This document shows positions 20,001 through 27,854 of a DNA stretch of 64,000 nt, in pieces. Position 1 is the first letter of the stretch, and every line of letters begins with the position of its first letter. Source of the stretch: an uncultured Paracoccaceae bacterium (lineage in GTDB: Bacteria > Pseudomonadota > Alphaproteobacteria > Rhodobacterales > Rhodobacteraceae). A program made the position numbers and the translations under genes. The stretch lies in NCBI GenBank assembly GCA_947487205.1, contig CANKVU010000019.1:42780-106779 (forward strand), written 5' to 3'. Below the pieces are notes generated by a model. That model was not told the origin of the DNA. It saw only the letters and a list, made by a program, of their open reading frames with translations, and did not search any database.

Positions 20001-20943
20001 CGATAACCGTGCCGGTCAGCCCCTCCGGCATGCCGTCGTCCTCGATATCGAGATCGTCGCCCGGAGCGCCGTCGAAATCGCGGACGAGGAGGAGGGTCGA
20101 CGGGCTGCCGAAGACGTCGAAATCTGCGACGAGATCGCTGTCCTGCACCATGGCCTGGGGGATCTGCGCCGCGAGATCGGCATTGCGGATCAGGAGACGC
20201 CCGTCCTCGTCCACCGTCAGGCCACCGAGGTCGAAGGCGTAATCCACCTGCCCCGGGGCGAACTCCCCCGAGACCACCACCAGCGACAGGCCGTCGAGAG
20301 AGGTGCCCGGCGCCGCGGACACCTCGACGTAGTTGCTGGACTCGTCCGTGTCGCCGGCCGAGGAAATGCGAAGCTCGTTGATGGTCACGTCCGGAGCGCC
20401 GGTGTCGCCTCCGCCATAGCTGCCCGTGGGGAAGGGCGTCGCGGCCTCGGCGTTCCGCGCAGCGCCGTCCAGCGCGCCCGGCGCGCTGAAGGTCCAGTCG
20501 GCGGGGTCGAAGTCCGGGCTGGGGCCCGTGCCCGCCTTCCGGTAGGCCCAGCCGTCCTGGTACTCCCACGCCGTCCCGGTGCCATCCGTGTCGGGCTGGC
20601 CGAAGAGATCGATCACCGCGCCGTCGCGGTAGAGCTCGATCGCGTCGTCGCCGTTGACCGAGGCGGCACCGGAACCGGCATGGGTCGGGGCGAAGCCGAA
20701 CCAATCGGCGAAGCCCTGTTCGTCCGTCGTCACGTAGACATTCTCGCCGGCGGCGAGGGGGCCGGCGGCGAGGGGGCCGGCGGGGAAGTCGAACTCCTGT
20801 CCGTCGCTGCCGCCACCGTTATTGGCCGATCCCAGACCGTAGATCGCCAGGTCGGGGATGTCCTCCACCGCCGTCAGTTCGATCGCCTTGGGCAGGCCAC
20901 CCGGGAGTGGGCCGTCGATTACGCCGGAAATGACGAGTGTCAT
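14023..20943 (-). CDS. Giant extracellular endonuclease / choice-of-anchor I / 5'-nucleotidase fusion
   Basis: A 2306-residue multidomain secreted enzyme for breaking down extracellular DNA and nucleotides. Approximate domains: lamin-tail-like 1-160 (start VISGVIDGPLPGG); second lamin-tail-like 183-330 (VTINELRISSAGDTDESSNY); NucH/ExeM-type OB region 385-640 (GGNGFYLQDGEGDGD); endonuclease/exonuclease/phosphatase domain 660-990 with SYNVLNLDP, LGLQEIQDN, GDMNEFEF and SDHDPILASL; choice-of-anchor I beta-propeller region 1000-1500; metallophosphatase/5'-nucleotidase 1513-2160 with LLHLADQEA, LSSGDAFIPG, ALGNHEFDNG and NGGGIRASIG; C-terminal RTX-like block 2200-2306 (GGAGADTFVIGDEAL). Metal ligands of both catalytic domains look intact. 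There is no Sec signal; the RTX-like end suggests type I secretion. ATG 20943 has GGAAAGGGG upstream; an earlier in-frame start at 21012 is less likely. A role in phosphate scavenging is inferred. Confidence 0.9.
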   Translation of the reverse strand: MTLVISGVIDGPLPGGLPKAIELTAVEDIPDLAIYGLGSANNGGGSDGQEFDFPAGPLAAGPLAAGENVYVTTDEQGFADWFGFAPTHAGSGAASVNGDDAIELYRDGAVIDLFGQPDTDGTGTAWEYQDGWAYRKAGTGPSPDFDPADWTFSAPGALDGAARNAEAATPFPTGSYGGGDTGAPDVTINELRISSAGDTDESSNYVEVSAAPGTSLDGLSLVVVSGEFAPGQVDYAFDLGGLTVDEDGRLLIRNADLAAQIPQAMVQDSDLVADFDVFGSPSTLLLVRDFDGAPGDDLDIEDDGMPEGLTGTVIDSVSLVDGDGTPDVTYSGTVVGPDGDFTAAGAARLAGGGFAPLPFGDLSGDTPGAANRAGDGTGDDAIAAAVYEIQGAGHISPFVLDDGQGAADFLAIVPSVASVDGALVVTGGIVTATGGNGFYLQDGEGDGDATTSDAIFVFTGGAPGVATGDAVEVQGFVSEFFPGGASSRNLPTTQIAADRVTVTGTGTVAPVTIGAAGVRPADTEIDGDSFASFDPGADGIDFFEALEGMLVTVSDAVAVSGTNGFGEIFAAADMGASASGLSQRGTLNISPDDFNPERIQIDADPQLSGFDAPLVDTGAALGDVTGVVDYDFGNFQIVPTEDFSGQVGASDLTPEVSRITGEGGRLTVASYNVLNLDPNDDDNLDGTPGTGEDDLDVANGRFTAIAEQIVGNLDAPDILGLQEIQDNNGTVGMDGSGVTAADETLQLLVDEIAAAGGPRYAYLDNPFIIEDASGGFPGGNIRNVFLYKADEVSLVEGSLRAIGSQAPGGAFEGARLPLVADFVKDGETVKVINNHLSSKGGSAPILGMSQPFEDLQEDPSVNVSLNERRAQAQEVNDFIDGLLADDPDANVVVTGDMNEFEFVSPLEIMAGTKSWTGSEVIDTPGEAVLTNLTDTLDPDERYSYNFQGNSQSLDHILVSRNIADGAEFDPVHVNSEFGETPATASDHDPILASLSLGGAAPAFELGVERVARSAPGAFDEGAAEIVAYEDGRYFVTNADAGTVDVFGTRGANLVRIDTIEVGAGGANSVAVNGGIVAVAVSAEKVTDPGFVKLYDAETRDELATFDAKGALPDMLTFSKNGSQIFVAIEGEPDDEYTVDPEGGLSVVDLNRDDPSASEVTFAGFGSFDGARATLEGAGVRIFGPGASLAQDLEPEYIAEGNGELMVTLQEANAFGIFDIASKSFTDIVPLGFKDHALPGNGLDASNEDGGVNIENYPIFGMYQPDAIASYEVDGRTYYVTANEGDSRDYDGFSEEAEVQDVTLDPTAFPDAAALQAPEAIGELGITTTRGDTDGDGDFDELYVYGARSFAIWDEDGALVSDSGDLFEQVIARELPADLFNVDNTDPFDTEDRSDDKGPEPEAIAMAEVGGRQIAVIGLERQNGLVFMDVTDPEAPEYIRYVGTIDLNDRGTGDTEPPYPMSDLGPEGIAVIPAENSASGKVEIAAGNEVSGTVSVYTLENLLGEPEPEPETGPYTLELLHLADQEAASGAIVDAPNLSAVMNALEAQDLGNDGVEDNTIRLSSGDAFIPGVFYAASEAVFGSAGIADIQIQNELGLQAIALGNHEFDNGTGVLAGLISGDADGDFSALATSDLAGQEFEGTAFPYLSANLDFSTDPNLAPLEVEGGQPPIPNAVTSSTVLEENGELIGVVGATTPTLPSISSTGELEVNPDWAGTSPTGAELDELAGIIQGEVDTLLSDNPGMNKVVLLAHMQQLDIELDLAGRLSSVDVIVAGGSNTRLFDGTDRARAGDSDQGPYPQFVENADGGSTAVVNTDGSYTYVGRLVVEFDAEGRIIPESYDPEVSGAYATDAQGVADLGAGDLVDREIQAIADAIEDRIIATESNVFGRSEVFLNGNRSGTFAPADPNGVRTQETNLGNLTADANLAIARGYDETVQVSIKNGGGIRASIGEAVVPPGGTEAVRTPNGQIVNSEGEVIKPEGGISQNDIATALAFNNGLSLVTLSREGLVAVLEHGVAQIDSSAGEGVAGQFPQLAGVRFSFNEARAPGDRIVSAAITDGEGNDLDVLVRDGEIVGDASADVRIVTLNFLAEGGDGYPFPDHVSDRVDLHDLDGDGETDGAMTGAADFAADGTEQDALAEYLAANFATEETAYDMVDAGPVEDDRIQNLIFRDDTVIDDGPAASIIFGEDGGIDRIMGTEGDDIIVSGGGRYDFQNGGAGADTFVIGDEALNGIRERDVIDDFEVGVDRIALAPGVEIASIREAGPQVVLYLDDPEGRNDAIFMRGDGVTADTIDITTEYTMLGLTA

Positions 20944-21133
20944 GGAGTGAGCCCCTTTCCACCACCGCGGTACACGCATGGATCCGGGGCAAGGTGTCGT
21001 TGACGAATGCAACAGACGCGTAAAGGTTTAGGAAAATTTTACCGTTGAAGCGCGATGAATTGACCGCTCGGCCCCGCCCTTCGGAACATCGGCATTCCGC
21101 AAGGAGCCGATCTCCCGTGCTCCCTCGCGCCGA

Positions 21134-22405
21134 TTAGGTCGCCGCCGCCGGCTCGGGTCTGAGCCGGGAGGCGCCAAGCGCGCTCAGTCCCACCATCGAC
21201 GTGGCCGTCACCAGCATCAGCGGCAAGCCGCCGGCCTGATAGGTCAGCCCCGAGAGGAGCGTGCCGAGCAGCCGCCCGCCCGCATTGGCCATGTAGTAGA
21301 AGCCCACATCCATCGTGACGCGGTCGTCGCGGCTGAAGGCGAGGATCAGGTAGGAGTGGAGCGAGGAGTTCACCGCGAACAGCGCGCCGAACACGAGCAG
21401 CCCCACGACGAGCGTCACCGTGAGCCAGATCGTCGGGCCACCGGCGATCAGGGCGGCGCCCGACAGGATGGCCGGGACGACGAGAAGACCCAGTGCCCAG
21501 CCACGCGCGGCCGAGACGAGGTCCGCCTCGGGTCGGTCCGCCGCGTTCAGCAGGCGCGGCGCCCCCGCCTGCACCGCGCCGTAGAGGATGATCCAGAGCG
21601 CCATGAAGGTGCCCACCAGGAAGAAGGCCGCGCGGTCGCCCGATGGCGTTCCGTCGGACAGGACCGCGTGAAAGTAGATCGGGATGCCCACGACGAACCA
21701 CACGTCGCGCGCCCCGAAGAGGAACACCCGCGCCGCCGACAGCCAGTTCACATTCGACGATTTCGAAAGCACCTCGGAGAACCTGGCCCCCTTGCGCCCC
21801 TTCGGAAGCCCCGCGGGCATGGCGATCAGGACGGCCAGAAGGATCGCCGCCAGCACCGCGGCCATCGCCAGGACCGCCCAGACGAAGCCAAGCGTCGCGA
21901 GGAGACCCGCGCCCAGCAGGAATCCCACGCCCTTCACCGCGTTCTTCGACCCGGTCAGCGCCGCCACCCAGCGGAAGAGCCCGCCCCGTGCCGTCGGCGC
22001 CAGCAGCTTTACCGCCGATTTGGAGGACATCTTGGCGAGATCCTTGGCGACGCCGCTCGCGCCCTGCACCACCATGACGTAGGTGACCGACAGCCCGATG
22101 GCCCAGCCGGGATCGAGGCGTGCCAGAGCGAGGAGCGCCACGATCTGCAATCCCAGCCCCGCATAGAGCGTCGATGTCATGCCGAAGCGCGCGGCGCCCC
22201 ACCCCGCGACGAGGTTCGTGACCATGCCCGCGATCTCGTAGAGCACGAACAGATAGGCGAGCTGCACCGGCGAGAAGCCGAGCGTGTGGAAATGCAGCAG
22301 GACCAGCATCCTGAGCGCGCCGTCGGTCAGCATGAAGGCCCAATAGGCGGCCGTGACGGCGATATAGGCCGAGAGGCCGTCGGGGCGGTCGCTGGCCAAT
22401 GTCAC
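21134..22405 (-). CDS. arsJ: ArsJ, organoarsenical efflux MFS permease
   Basis: A 423-residue major-facilitator protein with about twelve hydrophobic helices. ArsJ features seen: the start [20 protein letters not shown], the motif [20 protein letters not shown] and the loop [20 protein letters not shown]. Known of the family: ArsJ exports 1-arseno-3-phosphoglycerate, which is formed when GAPDH uses arsenate in place of phosphate; it then hydrolyses outside. The start is GTG 22405, which overlaps the stop of the adjacent GAPDH gene (GTGA), indicating translational coupling. It is last in the arsR-arsC / gap / arsJ operon. No ArsB or ACR3 pump is present in the window, so arsenite produced by the ArsC domain must leave through a pump encoded elsewhere or not at all. 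Confidence 0.93.
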   Translation of the reverse strand: MTLASDRPDGLSAYIAVTAAYWAFMLTDGALRMLVLLHFHTLGFSPVQLAYLFVLYEIAGMVTNLVAGWGAARFGMTSTLYAGLGLQIVALLALARLDPGWAIGLSVTYVMVVQGASGVAKDLAKMSSKSAVKLLAPTARGGLFRWVAALTGSKNAVKGVGFLLGAGLLATLGFVWAVLAMAAVLAAILLAVLIAMPAGLPKGRKGARFSEVLSKSSNVNWLSAARVFLFGARDVWFVVGIPIYFHAVLSDGTPSGDRAAFFLVGTFMALWIILYGAVQAGAPRLLNAADRPEADLVSAARGWALGLLVVPAILSGAALIAGGPTIWLTVTLVVGLLVFGALFAVNSSLHSYLILAFSRDDRVTMDVGFYYMANAGGRLLGTLLSGLTYQAGGLPLMLVTATSMVGLSALGASRLRPEPAAAT

Positions 22406-23400
22406 AGCGCGGCCCCCACCATCCGCGCCACGTCCACCAGCCGGTGCGCATAGCCCGTCTCGTTGTCGTACCAGGCGTAGACCTTCACCTGGGTGGCGTT
22501 CACCACCATGGTCGAGGGGGCGTCGATGATGCACGAGCGCGGATCGTTCACGTAATCCGCCGAGACGAGCGGTCGCTCCTCGTAGCCGAGGATGCCGGCG
22601 AGCGGCCCATCGGCGGCGGCCCTGAACAGGGCGTTCACCTCCGCCACGCCCGTCTCGCGCTCCATCTCGAAGACGCAATCGGTCAGGGAGGCGTTCAGAA
22701 GCGGCACGCGCACTGCGTGGCCGTTCAGCCGCCCCTGCAACTCCGGGTAGATCAGCGTGATCGCCGTGGCGCTGCCCGTGGTGGTCGGGATCAGCGCGTT
22801 CAGCGCTGAGCGCGCCCGGCGCAGGTCCTTCGCGGGTCGGTCCACGATCGTCTGGGTATTCGTCACATCGTGGATCGTTGTGATCGATCCGTGGCGGATG
22901 CCGATCGCCTCGTGCAACACCTTGACCACGGGAGCGAGGCAGTTCGTCGTACAGGAGGCCGCGGTGACGATCCGGTGCCGGGTCGGGTCGTAGGTGCCGT
23001 GGTTCACACCGTAGACGATGTTCGCCGCGTTGCCGTTTTTGACCGGGGCGGAAACTACGACCTTCTTCACGCCCGCCTCGAAATAGGGCGCCAGCGCCGC
23101 CTCCGACTTGAAGACGCCGGTGCAATCGATGACCACGTCCACACCGGCGAGCGGCAAAGCCTCGATTGCCCCCGCGCCGACGAAGGGCAGGCGCGTCCCG
23201 TTGACGGTCACGCTGTCGGCATCGTGGGCAATCCCCGCGTCCCACCGGCCATGCACGGTGTCGAATTCCAGCAGATGCGCGTGCATCGCCGGATCGCCGG
23301 CGGCGTCGTTGATCCAGGCGATCTCCGCGCCGCTCTCGAGGAGGGGGCGGAGCGCGAGCTTTCCGATCCGGCCCAGGCCGTTTACCGCATAGGTCGTCAT
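22402..23400 (-). CDS. gap: ArsJ-associated glyceraldehyde-3-phosphate dehydrogenase
   Basis: The 332-residue protein has the NAD-binding start [20 protein letters not shown] and the catalytic block [20 protein letters not shown] with the active-site Cys, a His in the HGSITTIHD loop, and the C-terminal [20 protein letters not shown]. Its partners show its role: it sits between the ArsR-ArsC fusion and ArsJ, overlapping both by four bases (ATGA upstream, GTGA downstream). In such operons the enzyme arsenylates glyceraldehyde-3-phosphate, giving 1-arseno-3-phosphoglycerate for export by ArsJ. It is therefore probably not the housekeeping glycolytic enzyme. Expression should follow ArsR derepression. 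Confidence 0.94.
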   Translation of the reverse strand: MTTYAVNGLGRIGKLALRPLLESGAEIAWINDAAGDPAMHAHLLEFDTVHGRWDAGIAHDADSVTVNGTRLPFVGAGAIEALPLAGVDVVIDCTGVFKSEAALAPYFEAGVKKVVVSAPVKNGNAANIVYGVNHGTYDPTRHRIVTAASCTTNCLAPVVKVLHEAIGIRHGSITTIHDVTNTQTIVDRPAKDLRRARSALNALIPTTTGSATAITLIYPELQGRLNGHAVRVPLLNASLTDCVFEMERETGVAEVNALFRAAADGPLAGILGYEERPLVSADYVNDPRSCIIDAPSTMVVNATQVKVYAWYDNETGYAHRLVDVARMVGAAL

Positions 23401-24242
23401 GCCGGGGCCGCCACGGCACCGCGACCGATATCGTCCACCGCCCGCTGCAGCGACATCCGGTCGAGGGAGGCGAGCGGCAGCGCCGCAAAGAGCAGGATAC
23501 GGTTCCGGAGGGCCCCGTAGGCATGCTGGAAGGCGAGGCTCTTCTCGGCGTCCGTTCCCATCGCCTTCACCGGGTCGGGCATACCCCAATGGGCACTGAC
23601 GGGCTGGCCGTGCCAGGAGGGGCATTCCTCGTTCGCCGCCTGGTCGCAGACGGTGAAGACGAAATCGAGCTTCGGCGCCTCGGGCCCCTGGAACTCGGAC
23701 AGGTTCTTGGCCCGCAGGATCGACGTGTCATGGCCCTTTGCCGCCAGCACCTCGAGCGCGAAGGGGTTCAACTCGGAATAGGGCCTCGTTCCGGCCGAGA
23801 AGACCTCGAAGCGGTCCCCGGCTTCCCTGCGGAGGATCGATTCCGCGAAGATCGATCGTGCCGAATTGCCGGTGCAGATGAAGAGGACGGTATATCTGCG
23901 GTCGGTCATGGGACGGTCTCCGGGCTGGAAGAGGGACGAGAGCGGCGCGCAGATGTCCGGGCGGCCGCGGCAGCAATCGTGCAGCAGGTAGTCGAAGGTC
24001 CGCCGCACCTCCGCCAGGTCGATCGCGTAGCGCCGCGAGGTCCCCGACCGCTCCTGGCTCACCAGCCCCGCCTGCATCAGCGCCGAAAGGTAGGCGGAGA
24101 GCGTGCTGGGCCTCAGCGCGAGAATTTCGGCAATCTCTCCGGCCGGCAGATTGTCGGGATAACGCCGCATGAGAAGGCGGAAGATGGCCAGGCGTTGCGG
24201 GTGGCCGAGCGATGCCAGACGGGATGTCACTGCTGATTCCAT
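23397..24242 (-). CDS. Fused ArsR repressor - ArsC arsenate reductase
   Basis: A 281-residue fusion. Residues 1-105 are an ArsR/SmtB winged helix ([19 protein letters not shown], recognition region [20 protein letters not shown]) with Cys90, Cys91 and Cys98 at the end, resembling the C-terminal As(III) site of some ArsR proteins. Residues ~113-250 are a low-molecular-weight-phosphatase-type arsenate reductase with the CX5R loop CTGNSARS and the later cysteines in [13 protein letters not shown]. The two halves are in one frame with no stop. The last ~20 residues are a poorly conserved tail. The stop overlaps the start of gap (ATGA). No ribosome binding site precedes ATG 24242, and a -10-like TATATT ends eight bases before it, so the mRNA may be leaderless. 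Confidence 0.93.
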   Translation of the reverse strand: MESAVTSRLASLGHPQRLAIFRLLMRRYPDNLPAGEIAEILALRPSTLSAYLSALMQAGLVSQERSGTSRRYAIDLAEVRRTFDYLLHDCCRGRPDICAPLSSLFQPGDRPMTDRRYTVLFICTGNSARSIFAESILRREAGDRFEVFSAGTRPYSELNPFALEVLAAKGHDTSILRAKNLSEFQGPEAPKLDFVFTVCDQAANEECPSWHGQPVSAHWGMPDPVKAMGTDAEKSLAFQHAYGALRNRILLFAALPLASLDRMSLQRAVDDIGRGAVAAPA

Positions 24243-24262
24243 ATTTCGAGAATATACGAAGT
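24241..24262 (-). promoter_or_regulatory. Likely ArsR operator and promoter of the ars operon
   Basis: The sequence ATATTTCGAGAATATACGAA overlaps the start codon of arsR-arsC. It contains a near-palindrome ATATT-TCGA-GAATAT and, on the minus strand, a TATATT hexamer. AT-rich imperfect dyads at the promoter are usual ArsR sites. The 230-base region to the PhoD-like gene is shared by two divergent promoters. Confidence 0.45.
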
Positions 24263-24472
24263 ATTGTGCCGCACCTATCCCAAACTTGGCCCGGGTGCCC
24301 GCTCTTGCAGAATTGGGTCTCCAGGCGTCGCCGTCGCGTGGGCCGCCGGGCCCGATCGTACCCTCGCCCGGGGAGCGGCGGGAGGTTCATCGGACGGTCA
24401 CACAAGTGTCGCCCCGCCATCACCCCACCGAGAGAAGCTGGCGATCGCCAAGATTCGAAACCGGAGATCATC

Positions 24473-26008
24473 ATGCCAAGGATGACGTTCACTCGGCGCC
24501 GCATGTTGGCCGGATCGGCCTTCGCCGGCGGCCTTCTCGCGGCGCCCGCTCTCGTCAGGGCACAGGCGCGCCCGGTGATCACCCATGGCGTCATGTCCGG
24601 CGACGTGGGCTACGACGGCGCGGTGATTTGGGCCCGCGCCGACAGGGAAGCAGAGATGCTGGTGGAATGGTCCACCACCGAGGGCATGAGCGATGCCCGC
24701 CGCATCCCCGCCCTCGCGGTCGGTCGTCCGACCGACGGGACGGGCAAGCTTCTGCTGTCGGGGCTGCCATCGGACCAGGACATCTTCTACCGCGTGACGA
24801 TGCACGATCTGGCCGATGGAACGGCATCCGAACCGGTGACCGGACGCTTTCGCACGGCGCCCACGGGCTTGCGCGACGTCTCCTTCGTCTGGTCGGGCGA
24901 CACCGCCGGACAGGGCTGGGGCATCGACGAGGATCGCGGCGGCATGACGACCTACCGCACGATGCTGGGCCATGCGCCCGACTTCATGATCCACTCGGGC
25001 GACACCGTCTATGCCGACGGCCCGCTGGAGGAGGAAGTCGCCCTCGACGACGGCACGGTCTGGCGCAACCTCGTCACGCCGGCCAAGCGCAAGGTGGCCG
25101 AGACGCTGGACGAGTTCCGTGGCCAGCACCTCTACAACTACCTCGACGCGAACGTGCGCGACTTCAATGCCGCCGTGCCGATCCTCGCCCAGTGGGACGA
25201 CCACGAGACGACGAACAACTGGTACCCGGACGAAATGCTGGCAGACGACGACCGCTACGCCGTGAAATCGGCGCGTGTGCTGTCGGCGCGCGCCGTGCGG
25301 GCCTTCCACGAAATGCTGCCGACACGGCAGGTACCGACGGAACCGAACCGCATCTACCGCAAGATCGCCTATGGGCCGCTTCTCGATGTCTTCTTCCTCG
25401 ACATGCGGACCTATCGCGGCGCCAATTCCCCCAACCGGCAGGAGGGCGGCGCCCCGTTCCTCGGCGGCGACCAGATTGCCTGGCTGAAGCGGGCCCTCGC
25501 CGGATCGCAGGCCACCTGGAAGGTCATCGCTGCGGACATGCCGATCGGGATGATGGTCACCGACGGGGAGACCGATTTCGAGAACGGGGCGAACGGCGAC
25601 GGGCCGGTTCTGGGCCGTGAACACGACATCGCCGAGATCCTGCGCTTCATCAAAGCGGCCGGCATCGCCAACACCGTCTGGTTGACGGCGGACGTTCACT
25701 ACACCGCAGCCCACCATTACAGTCCAGACCGCGCCGTCTTCCAGGATTTCGAGCCATTCTGGGAGTTCGTTTCCGGACCGCTCCATTCGGGCACCTTCGG
25801 CCCGTCGGAGTACGACAATACATTCGGGCCAGAGGTCCGGTTCGCCAAGTTCCCACCCGACGGGCAGGCCAACCTGCCCCCTTCGCTCGGCTACCAGTTC
25901 TTCGGCAAGGTGGATATCGACGCCGCAACTCGCGAGATGAAAGTTCGGCTGATGGACAGCGGTGATACGGAGCTATGGTCAACAATCATCAGCCCCGCCC
26001 ACACCTGA
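24473..26008 (+). CDS. PhoD-like alkaline phosphatase (TAT-exported)
   Basis: A 511-residue metallophosphoesterase of the PhoD group. It starts with a twin-arginine-like signal (TRRRMLAGSAFAGG, cleavage near VRAQA), then a small beta domain (PVITHGVMSGDVGYDGAVIW), then the catalytic domain with SFVWSGDTAGQG, HSGDTVYADGP, AQWDDHETTNNW, FFLDMRTYRG and VWLTADVHYTAAH, which hold the family's metal ligands. Such enzymes hydrolyse phosphodiesters and monoesters in the periplasm, usually with Fe/Ca cofactors. A GGAGA lies seven bases before ATG 24473. It faces away from the ars operon; co-location may reflect phosphate/arsenate chemistry in phosphate-poor water, together with the large nucleotidase to the left. 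No Pho box could be proved by eye. Confidence 0.92.
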   Translation: MPRMTFTRRRMLAGSAFAGGLLAAPALVRAQARPVITHGVMSGDVGYDGAVIWARADREAEMLVEWSTTEGMSDARRIPALAVGRPTDGTGKLLLSGLPSDQDIFYRVTMHDLADGTASEPVTGRFRTAPTGLRDVSFVWSGDTAGQGWGIDEDRGGMTTYRTMLGHAPDFMIHSGDTVYADGPLEEEVALDDGTVWRNLVTPAKRKVAETLDEFRGQHLYNYLDANVRDFNAAVPILAQWDDHETTNNWYPDEMLADDDRYAVKSARVLSARAVRAFHEMLPTRQVPTEPNRIYRKIAYGPLLDVFFLDMRTYRGANSPNRQEGGAPFLGGDQIAWLKRALAGSQATWKVIAADMPIGMMVTDGETDFENGANGDGPVLGREHDIAEILRFIKAAGIANTVWLTADVHYTAAHHYSPDRAVFQDFEPFWEFVSGPLHSGTFGPSEYDNTFGPEVRFAKFPPDGQANLPPSLGYQFFGKVDIDAATREMKVRLMDSGDTELWSTIISPAHT

Positions 26009-26024
26009 GCATGAGTGATCGTCT

Positions 26025-26552
26025 GAGTGGTACCTGCCTGAACACCGCGAAGCGCGCCGATCGCGACGTGCAAGGGTGAGACCGCCGCCGAAGTTTCACC
26101 GCGATGTCGGCATTCCGTTCGGACCCGACACGGCGGCGGACAGACGCCAGTTCGGTCATTGGGGCGGCGACCTGATGCTGTTCGAACAACGGTTCGCACA
26201 GACCAACGTTGCCTCGTGGGTGGAGCGCACCGGCCGCTTCACCGCCCTGAAAAAGAAGCCGAACCAGCGAACGAAGCCGGTCATCGACAAGGTGATCCGG
26301 GCCGTTCGGGATCTGCCGATCGCGACCCGGACATGGTTCCGCGATCCCTCGGCGCCCTGGCAAGAAGCCAATGTGGAGAACACCGACCGGCGCGCCCGAA
26401 GATGGCTGCCTTGAAAGCTCGATCCGGCGCCGCTCTCAGATCGTGATCCGACCATGATCTGCGACCGTCTCGACGTTACGCCCCGAGAATGTCCTGGGTG
26501 GATACCGCCGGCCGAGGCGTTCTGCGGGAAGAGGTTGGAGCAAAGTCCGTGA
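26025..26552 (+). pseudogene. IS30-family transposase remnant
   Basis: The frame reads YLPEHREARRSRRARVRPPP, then FGHWGGDLMLFEQRFAQTNV, then VIRAVRDLPIATRTWFRDPS and WQEANVENTDRRARRWLP, a TGA stop at 26412, and after it in the same frame MICDRLDVTPRECPGWIPPA with the usual C-terminal EQSP end. This is the DDE half of an IS30 transposase: the first Asp (HWGGDL) and the final ENTDRR region are present, but about thirty residues between PIATR and TWFRDP, which hold the second Asp, are deleted. The N-terminal helix-turn-helix part is missing. It lies just downstream of the PhoD-like gene and is inactive. Confidence 0.78.
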
Positions 26553-26608
26553 GGCTCCTGCCCTGATCCCCGCAAGGGTCGCGGTCCACATTGCGGCCGC
26601 AATCCGCG

Positions 26609-27370
26609 TCAACGACCGGCATCCCCGCCAGCGAAACGTCCGAATGCCGTGCCGAGCGCCGCAGTTCCGTCGCGATCGATCCAGCGGCCATGGGCGAAGA
26701 TCACCCTCTCGGGCTGCCACTCGATCAGACGGGATACCGCGCGGCGCGCGGGACGGCCCCGCCACCGGAGGGCGGCGTGCAGGTAGCTGGGCGCCCGCGC
26801 CGACGAGGAGAGCGTGCCAACCGCTTTGGCGTAGATCCGGGTACGGACTGGCACGCGATCGGCCTCGAGGCGCTGCAACAGGTCGGTCAGGATGAGGGTG
26901 GACGAGGTGGAATGGAAGAACGCCACCTCGCGGAACCCGCCGAGGCCCGGGACGATCACGGCCTCGATCTCTCCCCTCCCCGGCACCTCGGTCTCCGCGA
27001 GGGTCCTGTCGATCCGGAGATCCGATCGGCGCACCTGCCACCGGCGGGACAGGTTCGGAACTGCCCATGTCACCGCCTCGGGGAAGGTCCTCTGCCATTC
27101 GGCGATCGTCGTCCAATGGCCGATACTGGGAGCGACGAGGTGCCCGACCGGCCCCAACCCTTTTAGATGCCGTGCCAGGGTGTCGCTGTGGTGGATGGGC
27201 GAATGCAGGCAGAGTTCGCCTGAAGACAGCCGGATGACGGTCATGCGGGTCGGGAGCGGTATTCCGGCGGGACGGACGGGGCCCCCATCGACGACCCAGA
27301 TGCCCTCGGCGACGGGCTTGGGACTGTCATGCGGGGGATAGCCGAACCCTGAATGTGTCTCGGGGCTCAT
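26609..27370 (-). CDS. DUF4336 metallo-beta-lactamase-like protein
   Basis: A 253-residue protein of the DUF4336 type, a divergent member of the metallo-beta-lactamase fold. Seen: GIWVVDGGPVRPAGIPLPTR, RLSSGELCLHSPIHHSD, HLVAPSIGHWTTIAEWQRTF, STLILTDLLQRLEADRVPVR and a C-terminal VIFAHGRWIDRDG. The classical HxHxDH metal motif is not present, as is normal for this group, so catalysis is uncertain. ATG 27370 has GAGAGGGG seven bases upstream; a start at 27577 would add a basic, non-conserved stretch and is rejected. It follows a small membrane protein gene on the same strand, 76 bases away, probably in one transcript. The biological role is unknown. Confidence 0.78.
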   Translation of the reverse strand: MSPETHSGFGYPPHDSPKPVAEGIWVVDGGPVRPAGIPLPTRMTVIRLSSGELCLHSPIHHSDTLARHLKGLGPVGHLVAPSIGHWTTIAEWQRTFPEAVTWAVPNLSRRWQVRRSDLRIDRTLAETEVPGRGEIEAVIVPGLGGFREVAFFHSTSSTLILTDLLQRLEADRVPVRTRIYAKAVGTLSSSARAPSYLHAALRWRGRPARRAVSRLIEWQPERVIFAHGRWIDRDGTAALGTAFGRFAGGDAGR

Positions 27371-27446
27371 CTCGACCCCTCTCCGTCCGACCGGATTGCC
27401 TCGGTGGCGGGCGTGGAGAGGATCGCTGGCCATCGCGCATCCGTCC

Positions 27447-27854
27447 TCATGCCTGCCTCCACATTCCGACCAGGCCGATGGCGGCCACGGCCATTTGTAG
27501 AGGACGCAGGCGGCGAAACCAGAGCGGGGTTTCGGCACGTTCGGCCGAAGCCGGGTCAATGACGACGAGGCTTGCATAGATCAGGGTCAGGACTGCAAGC
27601 GCCGGGTCCGGCGGCAGGACCATCGAGGCGAGACCGGCCCAGAACAGCCAGGCGAAGACGGCCATCTGGGCCCAGGTCCATCCCCCTGGCATCCGGAAGG
27701 ACAGGCCGCGGCGCACGCCGGAGAGGAACAGGGCCACCGCGCAACCCCAGATCTGCACCCCGTCGATCAGGACATCCGGGCCCCCCAAGCGCAGCCAGAT
27801 CGCGGCGACCGGGAACGGAAGCACCGGCCCCATCCCAGGATCACGGCGTCCCAT
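27447..27854 (-). CDS. Small DUF3429-like membrane protein, apparent 5' frameshift
   Basis: The 135-residue frame has four or five hydrophobic helices (VLPFPVAAIWLRL, WGCAVALFLSGVRRG, MAVFAWLFWAGLASMV, LAVLTLIYASLVV, QMAVAAIGLVGMW), a pattern like DUF3429 inner-membrane proteins. The natural N-terminus seems to be in another frame: ATG 27907 with AGGAG upstream gives MSRSETRTLRIEEPARVPWD-AVILGWG, which would join GPVLPFPVAAIW if one G were added in the GGGG run near 27832. So either a base is missing in this sequence or the gene carries a one-base deletion and only the shorter product from ATG 27854 is made. It precedes the DUF4336 gene on the same strand. Function unknown. Confidence 0.55.
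   Translation of the reverse strand: MGRRDPGMGPVLPFPVAAIWLRLGGPDVLIDGVQIWGCAVALFLSGVRRGLSFRMPGGWTWAQMAVFAWLFWAGLASMVLPPDPALAVLTLIYASLVVIDPASAERAETPLWFRRLRPLQMAVAAIGLVGMWRQA

Noticed and set aside
20944..21133. Possible Pho box upstream of the giant nuclease (CTGTTGCATTCGTCAAC on the minus strand)
   Set aside because: Only partial similarity to the two-repeat consensus; not strong enough to annotate.
24398..25786. A 462-residue minus-strand frame over the PhoD-like gene
   Set aside because: Antisense shadow; the plus frame has TAT signal, metal motifs and RBS.
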